From NCBI RefSeq assembly GCF_013116745.1, contig NZ_JABFOE010000001.1:469798-533797 (forward strand): a stretch of DNA of 64,000 nucleotides, read 5' to 3'. Of this stretch, positions 18,296-25,124 are shown piece after piece. Made by a program: the position numbers and the translations under genes. The notes under the pieces are model-generated. The model worked only from the letters and a program-made list of their open reading frames with translations. It did no database searches and was not told where the DNA came from. Positions within the stretch are counted from its first letter, which is position 1. The number at the start of each line of letters is the position of its first letter. The stretch is from Arthrobacter sp. 260 (GTDB taxonomy: Bacteria > Actinomycetota > Actinomycetes > Actinomycetales > Micrococcaceae).

Positions 18296-18871
18296 ATGGG
18301 CAGACTGATCTACTCCATCATGAGTTCGCTGGACGGCTACATCGCCGATGAGGCGGGCACCTTCGACTGGGCTGTCCCCGACGAAGAGGTGCTTGACTTC
18401 ATCAACGACCAGGAGCTCAAAGTTGGTACTTATCTTTACGGGCGCACCACGTACGAGATGATGACCGGCTGGGAAACCGATGATAGCTACGCCGCACAGT
18501 CGCCGCAGTCAGCGCGTTTCGCGGGCATCTGGCAGGGGGCTGAAAAGATCGTCTACTCCACCACGCTGGCCGACGTGTCGACCCGGCATACCGGCCTGCG
18601 CCGCGCGTTCGACGCCGACGAGGTCAGGCAACTGCTCGACGGCGCCACCGCCGACGTCAACATCGCTGGGCCCACCCTCGCCGCCCATGCGTTCACCGCC
18701 GGGCTGGTTGACGAGATCCAGGTGATCGTGGCGCCGGTGATCGTGGGCGGAGGAACGGCGTTCTACCCGAAGGCCCACGTGCCCCTGGTGCTGCGCGACA
18801 GCCGCACCTTTGGAAACTCGATGGCCTGGCTCCGGTATGAGGTCGTTAGGATGGCAGGACGAGTCGAATAG
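18296..18871 (+). CDS. Dihydrofolate reductase-like (RibD C-terminal domain) protein
   Basis: The 191-residue protein MGRLIYSIMSSLDGYIAD has the fold and pattern of the RibD_C family: the SLDGYIAD start, LYGRTTYEMM, IVYSTTL, then VNIAGPTLAAHAFTAGLVDEIQVIVAPVIVGGGTAF. These proteins are NADPH-binding reductases distinct from true FolA and usually of unknown substrate. GGAAGG precedes the ATG at 18296. A longer open frame upstream is antisense to the PGPGW gene and is not used. Confidence 0.8.
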   Translation: MGRLIYSIMSSLDGYIADEAGTFDWAVPDEEVLDFINDQELKVGTYLYGRTTYEMMTGWETDDSYAAQSPQSARFAGIWQGAEKIVYSTTLADVSTRHTGLRRAFDADEVRQLLDGATADVNIAGPTLAAHAFTAGLVDEIQVIVAPVIVGGGTAFYPKAHVPLVLRDSRTFGNSMAWLRYEVVRMAGRVE

Positions 18872-18888
18872 CAACCAGAAGGAGCGCC

Positions 18889-19044
18889 ATGACTGAGCAG
18901 CCTGACCACGAGGACGCGAACGCCGACGAGAAGTCGAAGGGCCCCGACGGCACCATCCCGGAGTCCGAGGACGGCGTCGGCGCAGGAGTCACCGAGGATC
19001 CATCGAGCTTTGAGCCCGAGGAACCTGCAGAAGAAGAAAACTAG
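18889..19044 (+). CDS. Small acidic protein of 51 residues
   Basis: An ATG at 18889 with AGAAGGAG 5 bases upstream opens a frame of 51 codons. The product has no Cys, Trp, aromatic cluster or membrane segment, and about 19 Asp/Glu against 2 Lys, so it is probably disordered. It lies 17 bases after the DHFR-like gene, suggesting co-transcription. Its stop overlaps the stop of the converging kinase gene by three bases. Function unknown; the good ribosome site and clean codon use argue that it is real. Confidence 0.6.
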   Translation: MTEQPDHEDANADEKSKGPDGTIPESEDGVGAGVTEDPSSFEPEEPAEEEN

Positions 19045-20036
19045 CCCAGTCTCGGGGCGTGGGCCGGTGGTGCGGGGATGTACACCTTGCCGGTGATGAC
19101 GTTTCCGGTCACGATGCCATTGGTCATCACGCCGCCGGTCACCGGCTCCGACGGGTCTGCGGGCTCGTCGGAGCGCGTGCCGATCAAGGGCCTGAGCACC
19201 TTGCTCTCGTCGGCATCGAGTGCGTACTCCCGCAGGACCAGGGCCACTTCATGTGCATCGGGACGCTGCTGGGGATCGCGCGCAGTCATACTGGTGAGCA
19301 GGGTGCCCCACACCGGTCCCAGCGAGTCGGGAACCTCCGGGTCGCGCAGCAGTCTGGCCACCGCGGCTTCGACCACCGCACCCGGGAAGGCCTTCTGACC
19401 GGTGAGGCACTCCAGCAGGACCAGGCCGAGGGAGTAGATATCGGACTTGGCATCGACTACCGAACCGTGCGCCTGCTCGGGGCTGAGGTAGTTGGCGGTC
19501 CCGATGGTGGCTCCCGTGGCGGTAGCCATGGTGGCATTCACCATCCGGGCAATCCCAAAATCGGTCAGCTTGGAATACAGCCGGGTGTCATGCTCCCCGG
19601 CCCGGTAAAGCAAAATGTTGGCGGGTTTCACATCACGGTGGATGACCCCCTGCGAGTGGATGTAGGCCAGCGCGTCGGCCAGGTCCGCACCAAGCTGCGC
19701 CACCTCAAGAGGTTCCAGGCGCTCTGCCTTCAGCAGCTTCCGCAGGTCCCTGCCGTCGACAATTTCCATCACCAGGAAACTGGTGGTGCGGCCTGATTCG
19801 TCCTCGTGCAGACCCGCGTCATGCAGCGTGACCAGGCCCGGGTGGTTCAGCGTGGCCAACAACAGGGTTTCGGTGTGCTGGCGCCGGTAGTCGTCGTCAT
19901 CCGATGTGCTCGGATTGAACACCTTGACTGCGACATCGCGGCCAAGGTTCTCGTCGGTCGCCCGGTACACCGAGGACGCGCCGCCCGTTCCGAGCAGCTC
20001 AGCGGTCCTGTACCGCTGCCCTAACAGTTGGTTCAC
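19041..20036 (-). CDS. Soluble Hanks-type Ser/Thr protein kinase
   Basis: This 331-residue protein has a complete kinase domain: a Gly-rich loop (LGTGGASSVY, about residue 15), VAVK (Lys38), HRDVKPANIL (Asp135), DFG (Asp159) and a SPEQ version of the APE motif. There is no membrane segment and no PASTA repeats, so unlike PknB it is cytosolic. After the kinase domain, a 35-residue tail has repeated Gly-x-Val units and ends in a Pro/Ala-rich stretch. The start is GTG at 20036 with AAGGAA upstream. No phosphatase gene is nearby, so substrates are unknown. Confidence 0.9.
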   Translation of the reverse strand: MNQLLGQRYRTAELLGTGGASSVYRATDENLGRDVAVKVFNPSTSDDDDYRRQHTETLLLATLNHPGLVTLHDAGLHEDESGRTTSFLVMEIVDGRDLRKLLKAERLEPLEVAQLGADLADALAYIHSQGVIHRDVKPANILLYRAGEHDTRLYSKLTDFGIARMVNATMATATGATIGTANYLSPEQAHGSVVDAKSDIYSLGLVLLECLTGQKAFPGAVVEAAVARLLRDPEVPDSLGPVWGTLLTSMTARDPQQRPDAHEVALVLREYALDADESKVLRPLIGTRSDEPADPSEPVTGGVMTNGIVTGNVITGKVYIPAPPAHAPRLG

Positions 20037-20176
20037 GGGTTCCTTAAATTACTCATGGTCGGCGAGGATCAGCACCTGTAAAGCTAAGCCCGCTGACTAT
20101 GCCACGCTATCGTACTCGCGGGGTGTAGGGTTGCGCGCCACACGTTGCCCCCCCCGGAAACAGCTTCCGGCACCGC

Positions 20177-20977
20177 CTACGCGTTGAGGAAGTCGATTGC
20201 CGCCTTCTTGAAGGCCCGTGAGGTGATGGCGTTGGTGTGGGTGCGGCCGGGGAGCCAGAGCGTCTCCGTCCTGTCGCTGAGAGCGGCGAGGTCGGGCATG
20301 GTGGCCGCCCGGTCGTCGTTTTCCCCGGCGACCAGCAGTAGCGGCATGTGCGGGACGGCCTCCGCGGCGGTGAAAGGCTCACCCTTGATGGCCTCGACCA
20401 TGGTCAGTAACGCAAACACGTCGTGGGACGGCACCATCCGTGCCATCCGCAGCAGGTCGGCGGTGGAGGCGTCCTCCACCGGCGTGCCGTCGGTGAGGTG
20501 CCGCTGTGCGGCGGCGAGGTCGAAGTCGGCCAGCGGATCGGCCGATCCGGGACCGCCCAGCACCATGCGATGCACCAGCTCGGGCTGGGTGGCACCGAAT
20601 TCCCAGGCCAGGCGCGAGCCGAGGGAGTAGCCGATAATGTCCACTCCGCTGTCCGGCGTGGCGTCATCGAGTGGAATGACGTGGGAGTCCTGCAGGAGCT
20701 GCAGGAGATCTGCCCGGATGCGGCTGGGCGCGTATGCGTCGCGCTCCTCGGGGGAGGCGCTGTTGCCGTGACCGGGTAGGTCAACGGTAATCACCCGGCG
20801 CCCCGCCTCGGTCAGTGCCCGAATCCAGCCGGTGTCCTGCCAGTTCAGTTTCGTTGAGGAGGCAAACCCGTGCAGCAGCAGCACCGGCCGGGAGGCCGAC
20901 TCCTGCGCCGGGCTGTGTTCCTCAACGAACAAGTGCGGGTCAATGCCCTCTACCAGGTGGTCCCGGTGCCGTCCCAT
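20177..20977 (-). CDS. Alpha/beta hydrolase, last gene of the lipoyl/E1 operon
   Basis: The 266-residue alpha/beta-hydrolase fold protein has LLLHGFASS (oxyanion region), TVDLPGHGNS, the nucleophile elbow GYSLGS (Ser), GENDD (Asp) and GRTHTNAITSRAFK (His), so the triad is complete. GAGGGAG lies about 6 bases before the ATG. It starts 26 bases after the lipoyl-domain gene in a different frame, with no promoter visible between. In acetoin dehydrogenase AcoC a lipoyl domain is fused to such a hydrolase fold. Here the two are separate, which suggests the hydrolase takes the place of the E2 acyltransferase domain. That functional role is inference. Confidence 0.75.
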   Translation of the reverse strand: MGRHRDHLVEGIDPHLFVEEHSPAQESASRPVLLLHGFASSTKLNWQDTGWIRALTEAGRRVITVDLPGHGNSASPEERDAYAPSRIRADLLQLLQDSHVIPLDDATPDSGVDIIGYSLGSRLAWEFGATQPELVHRMVLGGPGSADPLADFDLAAAQRHLTDGTPVEDASTADLLRMARMVPSHDVFALLTMVEAIKGEPFTAAEAVPHMPLLLVAGENDDRAATMPDLAALSDRTETLWLPGRTHTNAITSRAFKKAAIDFLNA

Positions 20978-21003
20978 GTCGATCTCCCTCAGGTCAGAAG
21001 CGT

Positions 21004-21336
21004 CTAGTCGTCGTCGTCGTCGACGGGGCTCAGGCGCACCCGCCGTTTGGGTGCCTGCTCCTGCGGAACCGTTCCGACGATGCCTGCCGTATTGTCGGGG
21101 ACCTCAAACACGATCAGTGGGTCACCGACCAATACCGTCTCGCCCGGCTCACCGTGAACCCTCACCACGACGCCGGCCTGCGGCGAGGGGAGCTCCACCG
21201 CGGATTTAGTGGTCTCCACCTCGACCAGGGGCTGGTTGCGCTCGACGGTGTCACCCACGGCCACCAGCCATTCCAGCACGGTTGCCTCGATGAGGCCCTC
21301 ACCCAGGTCGGGTAGCGGAAACGAAAGTTCAGCCAC
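21004..21336 (-). CDS. Free-standing lipoyl-domain protein (truncated E2-like)
   Basis: From a GTG at 21336 (TTGGAG 8 bases upstream) the protein has 110 residues. LSFPLPDLGEGLIEATV opens a single lipoyl domain and the modified Lys lies in ETTKSAVEL. It ends soon after a basic linker (KRRVRL) with five Asp residues, encoded by a GAC repeat. No peripheral-subunit-binding domain and no HxxxD catalytic acyltransferase domain follow, whereas normal E2 proteins have 400 or more residues. The start overlaps the E1-beta stop by 8 bases. It presumably carries the acyl or aldehyde intermediate made by the neighbouring E1. Confidence 0.82.
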   Translation of the reverse strand: MAELSFPLPDLGEGLIEATVLEWLVAVGDTVERNQPLVEVETTKSAVELPSPQAGVVVRVHGEPGETVLVGDPLIVFEVPDNTAGIVGTVPQEQAPKRRVRLSPVDDDDD

Positions 21337-22366
21337 GACGATGCTCCAATACTCGTTGAATGCCGAACAGGATCCGGTCGATGTTCGGCACGTACTCGTC
21401 TTCCAGATCACCGGAGGGGTAGGGAACGTCGAATCCTGTCACCCGTTCCACCGGTGCCTTCAGGACATTGAAACACTCCTCGGTCACCAGCGCAGCGATT
21501 TCGGCACCCAACCCGCTGGTGCGTGGCGCTTCATGCACGACGACGGCCCGCCGGGTCCTGGTCACCGAGGCGGCCAGGGCTGCGGTATCGATCGGTTTCA
21601 GCCAGCGCAGGTCGAGAACCTCGACGTCGATTCCGTCCTCGGCGGCGAGCTCGGCGACCTGCAGGCAGCGAGCCACCATGGCGCCCCACGCGATGAGCGT
21701 GACGTGCCGCCCGGGACGCGCCACCCGCGCTCCCTCAAGCGTGCCACCGTCGGCTGTGTCGACCGGACCCTTCTGCCAGTACCTGGCCTTCGGTTCCATG
21801 AAGATCACGGGGTCGGGTCGCCGGATGGCGTGCTTGAGCAGGTGGTAGGCCTGGTGCGGATCAGCCGGCGATACCACTTTCAACCCGGGCACGTGGGCGA
21901 AGAGGCTCTCCAGGCTTTCCCCGTGGTGTTCGGGTGCACGGATTCCGCCGAAGCTGGGGACGCGCAACGTGATGGGCATCGGGAGGGTGCCGCGGCTGCG
22001 GTAATTCATCCGGCCGATCTGGCAGACAATCTGGTTCACGGCCGGGTAGGCGAATCCGTCGAACTGTACCTCGGGGATGGGATGGAACCCCGCCATGGCC
22101 AGACCGACTGACATGCCGAGGATGCCCGACTCTGCCAGGGGGGTGTCGAACACCCGGTCTGCGCCGAACCGCTGCTGCAATCCGTCGGTGATCCGGAAGA
22201 CGCCGCCCAGCTGCCCAACGTCCTCACCGAAGATGAGGGTTTTGGCGTTTTCTTCGAGCGATTCGGCAAGCGCCCGGTTCAGGGCCTGCTGCATGGAGAG
22301 GTGCTCCAGGTGGGACCCGGTCCCAGCCAGATCCGGTGCCGTGATCTCTGCTGTCTGCTCAGACAT
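21329..22366 (-). CDS. 2-oxoacid (or acetoin) dehydrogenase E1 subunit beta
   Basis: The 345-residue protein has the E1-beta transketolase-like pyrimidine-binding domain (LIFGEDVGQLGGVFRIT, VFDTPLAESGI) and the C-terminal domain (VEVLDLRWLKPID, RRAVVVHEAPRTSGLGAEIAA). It forms an alpha2beta2 thiamine-diphosphate enzyme with the upstream gene. I start at the ATG at 22366, which overlaps the E1-alpha stop by 8 bases. The open frame runs further upstream only as an antisense or out-of-frame artefact. Sequence alone does not separate a branched-chain enzyme (BkdB) from AcoB or PdhB. Confidence 0.88.
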   Translation of the reverse strand: MSEQTAEITAPDLAGTGSHLEHLSMQQALNRALAESLEENAKTLIFGEDVGQLGGVFRITDGLQQRFGADRVFDTPLAESGILGMSVGLAMAGFHPIPEVQFDGFAYPAVNQIVCQIGRMNYRSRGTLPMPITLRVPSFGGIRAPEHHGESLESLFAHVPGLKVVSPADPHQAYHLLKHAIRRPDPVIFMEPKARYWQKGPVDTADGGTLEGARVARPGRHVTLIAWGAMVARCLQVAELAAEDGIDVEVLDLRWLKPIDTAALAASVTRTRRAVVVHEAPRTSGLGAEIAALVTEECFNVLKAPVERVTGFDVPYPSGDLEDEYVPNIDRILFGIQRVLEHRRG

Positions 22367-23390
22367 GCTCTGATTCCTCTCGCCAGGTGGTTTCCTGGTG
22401 CTGCAGTGCCGGGGTGGTCTCCTGGAAGACGTATCTGAACATGTCGGCACCGGGTCGCGGCGCGAGGGATTCAAGGCCCTCGCGGACGCGCTCGGCTTCC
22501 GCCTCGGCGTCGGCGAAGACCGACTCGAAGTAGTCGTCACCGGTCCCGTAGGCGGTGCGGAGCAGGTCCGCGCACCGTTGCACAGGGTCGAGGCTGCGTG
22601 CGGCCTGCTCATCGGCGAGGGAGCGGTACCGGCCTGGATCGTCGCTGGTGGAGTGGGGGCCCAGGCGATACGTAGTGGCTTCGATCAGCATCGGCCCGTT
22701 GCCGGCGCGGCAGTGCCCGATGGCCTGCCGGGTGGCAGCGAGGACGCTGACGACGTCGTTCCCGTCCACTGCGAGCGACGGCATTCCGTAACCCGCGGCG
22801 CGGGCGGCAACGGCGCCGCCGGCCACCTGCGCGGCGGTGGGGACAGAGATGGCCCAGCCATTGTTCTGTACAAAGAAGACCACCGGCGCCTTCATCACTG
22901 CGGCAAAGTTCATCGCCTCGTGGACGTCGCCCTGGGAGCTGGCGCCGTCGCCGAAGTAGGTGAGGGCGACACCGGTCCCGGCGCCGTGAACCGGCTCGTG
23001 CTGGGCCAGGGTCTGTCCGTGGGCCCACCCGACGGCGTGCAACACCGAGCCCGCGACGACTGCCTGGATCGGGGCCAGGTGGGTGGCGGCGGGGTCATAG
23101 AGGCCGCCATGCCAGGTTGCCTTGTGGGTGGCCATGTACTGAACCATGTCAACGTTCATGGCCCGGGCGACGCCCATTTCCCGATAGGTGGGGAAAACGA
23201 AATCGCGGGCGGTGTCGACGGCGTAGCCGCTACCCACCTGGGCAGCCTCCTGTCCCAGCAGCGGAGCGTAACCGGGGATGATGCCCTGCCGCTGCCAGCG
23301 TACGGCAGCAATGTCCAGCTGACGCACTCTGACCAGTAACTCGTAGAGCTTCGTCAGTTCCTCCTGGGGAGGGGTGGGCGTGGAATTCAT
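22359..23390 (-). CDS. 2-oxoacid (or acetoin) dehydrogenase E1 subunit alpha
   Basis: This 343-residue E1-alpha has the thiamine diphosphate motif GDGASSQGDVHEAMNFA followed about 20 residues later by NNGWAIS, and a phosphorylation-loop-like RLGPHSTSDDP. AAGGACGG precedes the ATG at 23390. It heads a four-gene minus-strand operon (E1-alpha, E1-beta, lipoyl protein, hydrolase). The divergent Lrp/AsnC regulator favours branched-chain 2-oxoacid degradation, while the lipoyl-plus-hydrolase tail of the operon recalls acetoin cleavage. Confidence 0.88.
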   Translation of the reverse strand: MNSTPTPPQEELTKLYELLVRVRQLDIAAVRWQRQGIIPGYAPLLGQEAAQVGSGYAVDTARDFVFPTYREMGVARAMNVDMVQYMATHKATWHGGLYDPAATHLAPIQAVVAGSVLHAVGWAHGQTLAQHEPVHGAGTGVALTYFGDGASSQGDVHEAMNFAAVMKAPVVFFVQNNGWAISVPTAAQVAGGAVAARAAGYGMPSLAVDGNDVVSVLAATRQAIGHCRAGNGPMLIEATTYRLGPHSTSDDPGRYRSLADEQAARSLDPVQRCADLLRTAYGTGDDYFESVFADAEAEAERVREGLESLAPRPGADMFRYVFQETTPALQHQETTWREESEHV

Positions 23391-23410
23391 TGCCGTCCTT
23401 ATGATGGGGA

Positions 23411-23646
23411 TCACTCTGCTGCAGTGACGGTACGTCTTCGGAGTGGTCACTGCAATCTGTGTATAAGAACCTAAGCACTATGTAGAGAATCGGTGAGGGT
23501 TTCCGGTGATCACTGCACAAAGTGTTCGTTAGACTGGAAATCGACCGACACAAAAAAAGCGACAGGAGCACGTGCGCCGTCGAACCCACCCCTGCCGCTT
23601 GGTCGTTAGACCAATGACTGTGACAGTAGTCACTAATTCACTGTGA
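23411..23646. promoter_or_regulatory. Divergent control region with repeated TCACTG motifs
   Basis: The gap between the E1-alpha and Lrp genes (23391-23687) contains TCACT-N7-AGTGA (23411-23427), GTCACTGCA (23446-23454), TCACTGCA (23510-23517), GTCACT (23629-23634) and TTCACTGTGAC (23638-23648). Repeated short sites over more than 200 bases are what an Lrp/AsnC protein that wraps DNA would use. Assignment to the adjacent regulator is inference. Confidence 0.4.
23552..23600 (-). terminator. Terminator-like hairpin in the leader of the E1 operon
   Basis: On the minus strand AAGCGGCAGG (23600-23591) pairs with CCTGTCGCTT (23566-23557), with one G-U pair, and is followed by seven Ts (23558-23552). 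It lies 160 bases before the E1-alpha start and reads in the operon direction. No gene ends just upstream, because the Lrp gene runs the other way, so it would stop leader transcription, as in an attenuator. Directly upstream is a second small hairpin, TTGGTC-GTTA-GACCAA (23600-23615 on the plus strand). Confidence 0.5.
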
Positions 23647-23687
23647 CACAACACGGGCCGATACCCGGCGTGTCCGAGAGGTAGCAC

Positions 23688-24170
23688 ATGTCCATTGACC
23701 CGCTCGACTCCCGTATCGCTGAGCTATTCACTGATGATCCGCGGATGAGCGTGCTGGAGGCGTCGCGGCGTCTGTCAGTTGCCCGGGCGACCATTCAGGC
23801 GCGTCTGGACCGGATGCAGCGCGACGGTGTGATTGCCGGCTGGGGTCCTCGGATCGAGCCGCGCAGCCTGGGCTACCCGGTGGTGGCGTACTGCTCACTG
23901 ACCATCCACCAGGATTCCGGACACGATGCCGTCTCCACGGCGCTTGCGAAGATCCCCGAAATCCAGGAGGTGCACACTGTGTCGGGGGAGAGTGACCTGC
24001 TCGCCAAGGTGGCAGCGCGGTCCAATTCGGATCTCCAGCGAGTGATCGACGCCATCATCGCCACGCGGACTGTCGTGCGCTCGTCGACTGTCATTGTGCT
24101 CAACACCCACTTCGAGGGGCGCACCCTTCCGCTGATGCGGGCTGCTGCGGACCGGGACACGACGGGCTAA
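23688..24170 (+). CDS. Lrp/AsnC-family transcriptional regulator
   Basis: This 160-residue protein has an N-terminal winged helix (IAELFTDDPRMSVLEASRRLSVARATIQARLDRM) and a C-terminal RAM/ACT-like domain (about residues 65-145, with VHTVSGESDLLAKV), the classic Lrp/AsnC layout. Such regulators sense amino acids. The protein is divergently transcribed from the E1 operon and probably controls it, as BkdR does for branched-chain dehydrogenases in other bacteria. GAGAGG lies about 9 bases before the ATG. Confidence 0.88.
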   Translation: MSIDPLDSRIAELFTDDPRMSVLEASRRLSVARATIQARLDRMQRDGVIAGWGPRIEPRSLGYPVVAYCSLTIHQDSGHDAVSTALAKIPEIQEVHTVSGESDLLAKVAARSNSDLQRVIDAIIATRTVVRSSTVIVLNTHFEGRTLPLMRAAADRDTTG

Positions 24171-24224
24171 ACGCCCCGGCCCTCCTCTCACCCCGCTGTC
24201 CCGGCGGGCACTAAAACGGGCGGG

Positions 24225-24253
24225 TTGGAGAACCGGCTATTTGCCGCTAAAAT
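24225..24253 (+). promoter_or_regulatory. Predicted promoter of the nrtR-nad operon
   Basis: TTGGAG (24225-24230), a spacer of exactly 17 bases and TAAAAT (24248-24253) make a good sigma-70-type promoter. The predicted transcription start, near 24260, lies inside the palindrome at 24257-24277. Confidence 0.6.
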
Positions 24254-24256
24254 TAG

Positions 24257-24277
24257 TTATAGTCACTCTGACATTAA
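24257..24277. promoter_or_regulatory. Candidate NrtR operator
   Basis: The 21-base element has matching outer TTA/TAA and inner GTCA/TGAC arms around CTC. It overlaps the predicted transcription start and sits 65 bases before the nrtR start. NrtR proteins bind AT-rich palindromes of about 21 bases with GTCA-like half-sites, and actinobacterial nrtR-nad operons are known to be autoregulated. The match to the consensus is from memory. Confidence 0.55.
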
Positions 24278-24341
24278 GTCGGATGTAAATCATTCAGCGG
24301 CACCAGCAGCAATGCATTCGGCGCAGGATCGAGGGGAACCA

Positions 24342-25124
24342 ATGTACGGAGGTGTGACCTATACGGATGCGGCGAACGTCTCTGAGCGGCAGCTGCAGCC
24401 TCCCGCACTGGCCATTTCCACAGTGATCTTCGCCCTCCGACCCAGTGTGACATCGGGCCGCCCCACCCTCTGGCTACCGCTCGTCCGCCGGATCAGGCAA
24501 CCGCATCTGGGCAAGTGGGCATTGCCGGGCGGTCCGCTCGCCCAGATCGAATCACTTCAGGACGCGGCATCCCGCAACCTGAAGGAAACCACTGGACTGG
24601 TGCCCAACTATCTGGAACAGCTGTACGCGTTCGGTGGGCTCGACCGGGCGGCCACGCAACGTCTCGTCTCGATCGTCTACTGGGCGCTGGTCCAGCCCGA
24701 CGAGGCGGCGCTCACCCAGGAGTCCGAGAACGTGAGATGGTTCCGGGCGGACAAGCTGGAGGACCTCGCGTTCGACCACAACTCAATCGTTGACTACGCG
24801 CTCTGGCGGTTGCGCAGCAAGATGGAGTACGGGTCGATCGCCTACCACTTCCTCGGCGAAACCTTCACGCTGGCGCAGGTCCGGGAGGTCTACGAGGCGG
24901 TGCTGGACCGGCACCTGGATCCGGCGAACTTCCGGCGTCAACTCCGCGCCACCCCGGACATTACGCCCACCGACGAGTACCTGCAGGGAGTCCGCCACCG
25001 CCCGCCCCGGCTGTACCGCTACACGGGGACCGCCAGCACCCTCGGCACCCAGGCCGCCCCGACGCCTGCCTCCACTACCTCCAGCACCGCCCCCACTGAC
25101 CAGATTTCCAGGAGCCTCCCATGA
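24342..25124 (+). CDS. nrtR: NrtR, Nudix-related repressor of NAD biosynthesis
   Basis: The 260-residue protein has an N-terminal Nudix-like domain (LAISTVIFALR, then GKWALPGGPLAQIESLQDAASRNLKETTGL) in which the Nudix box is degenerate, and a C-terminal winged-helix domain (about residues 155-215, FTLAQVREVYEAVL and NFRRQL). This is the architecture of NrtR, which binds ADP-ribose-type ligands instead of hydrolysing them. The start at 24342 has GAGGGGA upstream. It is followed by nadA with a 4-base ATGA overlap, the known actinobacterial regulator-operon arrangement. The Ser/Thr/Pro-rich last 30 residues look disordered. Confidence 0.9.
   Translation: MYGGVTYTDAANVSERQLQPPALAISTVIFALRPSVTSGRPTLWLPLVRRIRQPHLGKWALPGGPLAQIESLQDAASRNLKETTGLVPNYLEQLYAFGGLDRAATQRLVSIVYWALVQPDEAALTQESENVRWFRADKLEDLAFDHNSIVDYALWRLRSKMEYGSIAYHFLGETFTLAQVREVYEAVLDRHLDPANFRRQLRATPDITPTDEYLQGVRHRPPRLYRYTGTASTLGTQAAPTPASTTSSTAPTDQISRSLP

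Noticed and set aside
23540..23640. Minus-strand GTG frame across the E1 leader hairpin, with several Val/Ile/Leu codons near its start, as a leader peptide
   Set aside because: It has no convincing ribosome site, and the branched-chain codons are scattered instead of consecutive. I report the hairpin but not a peptide.
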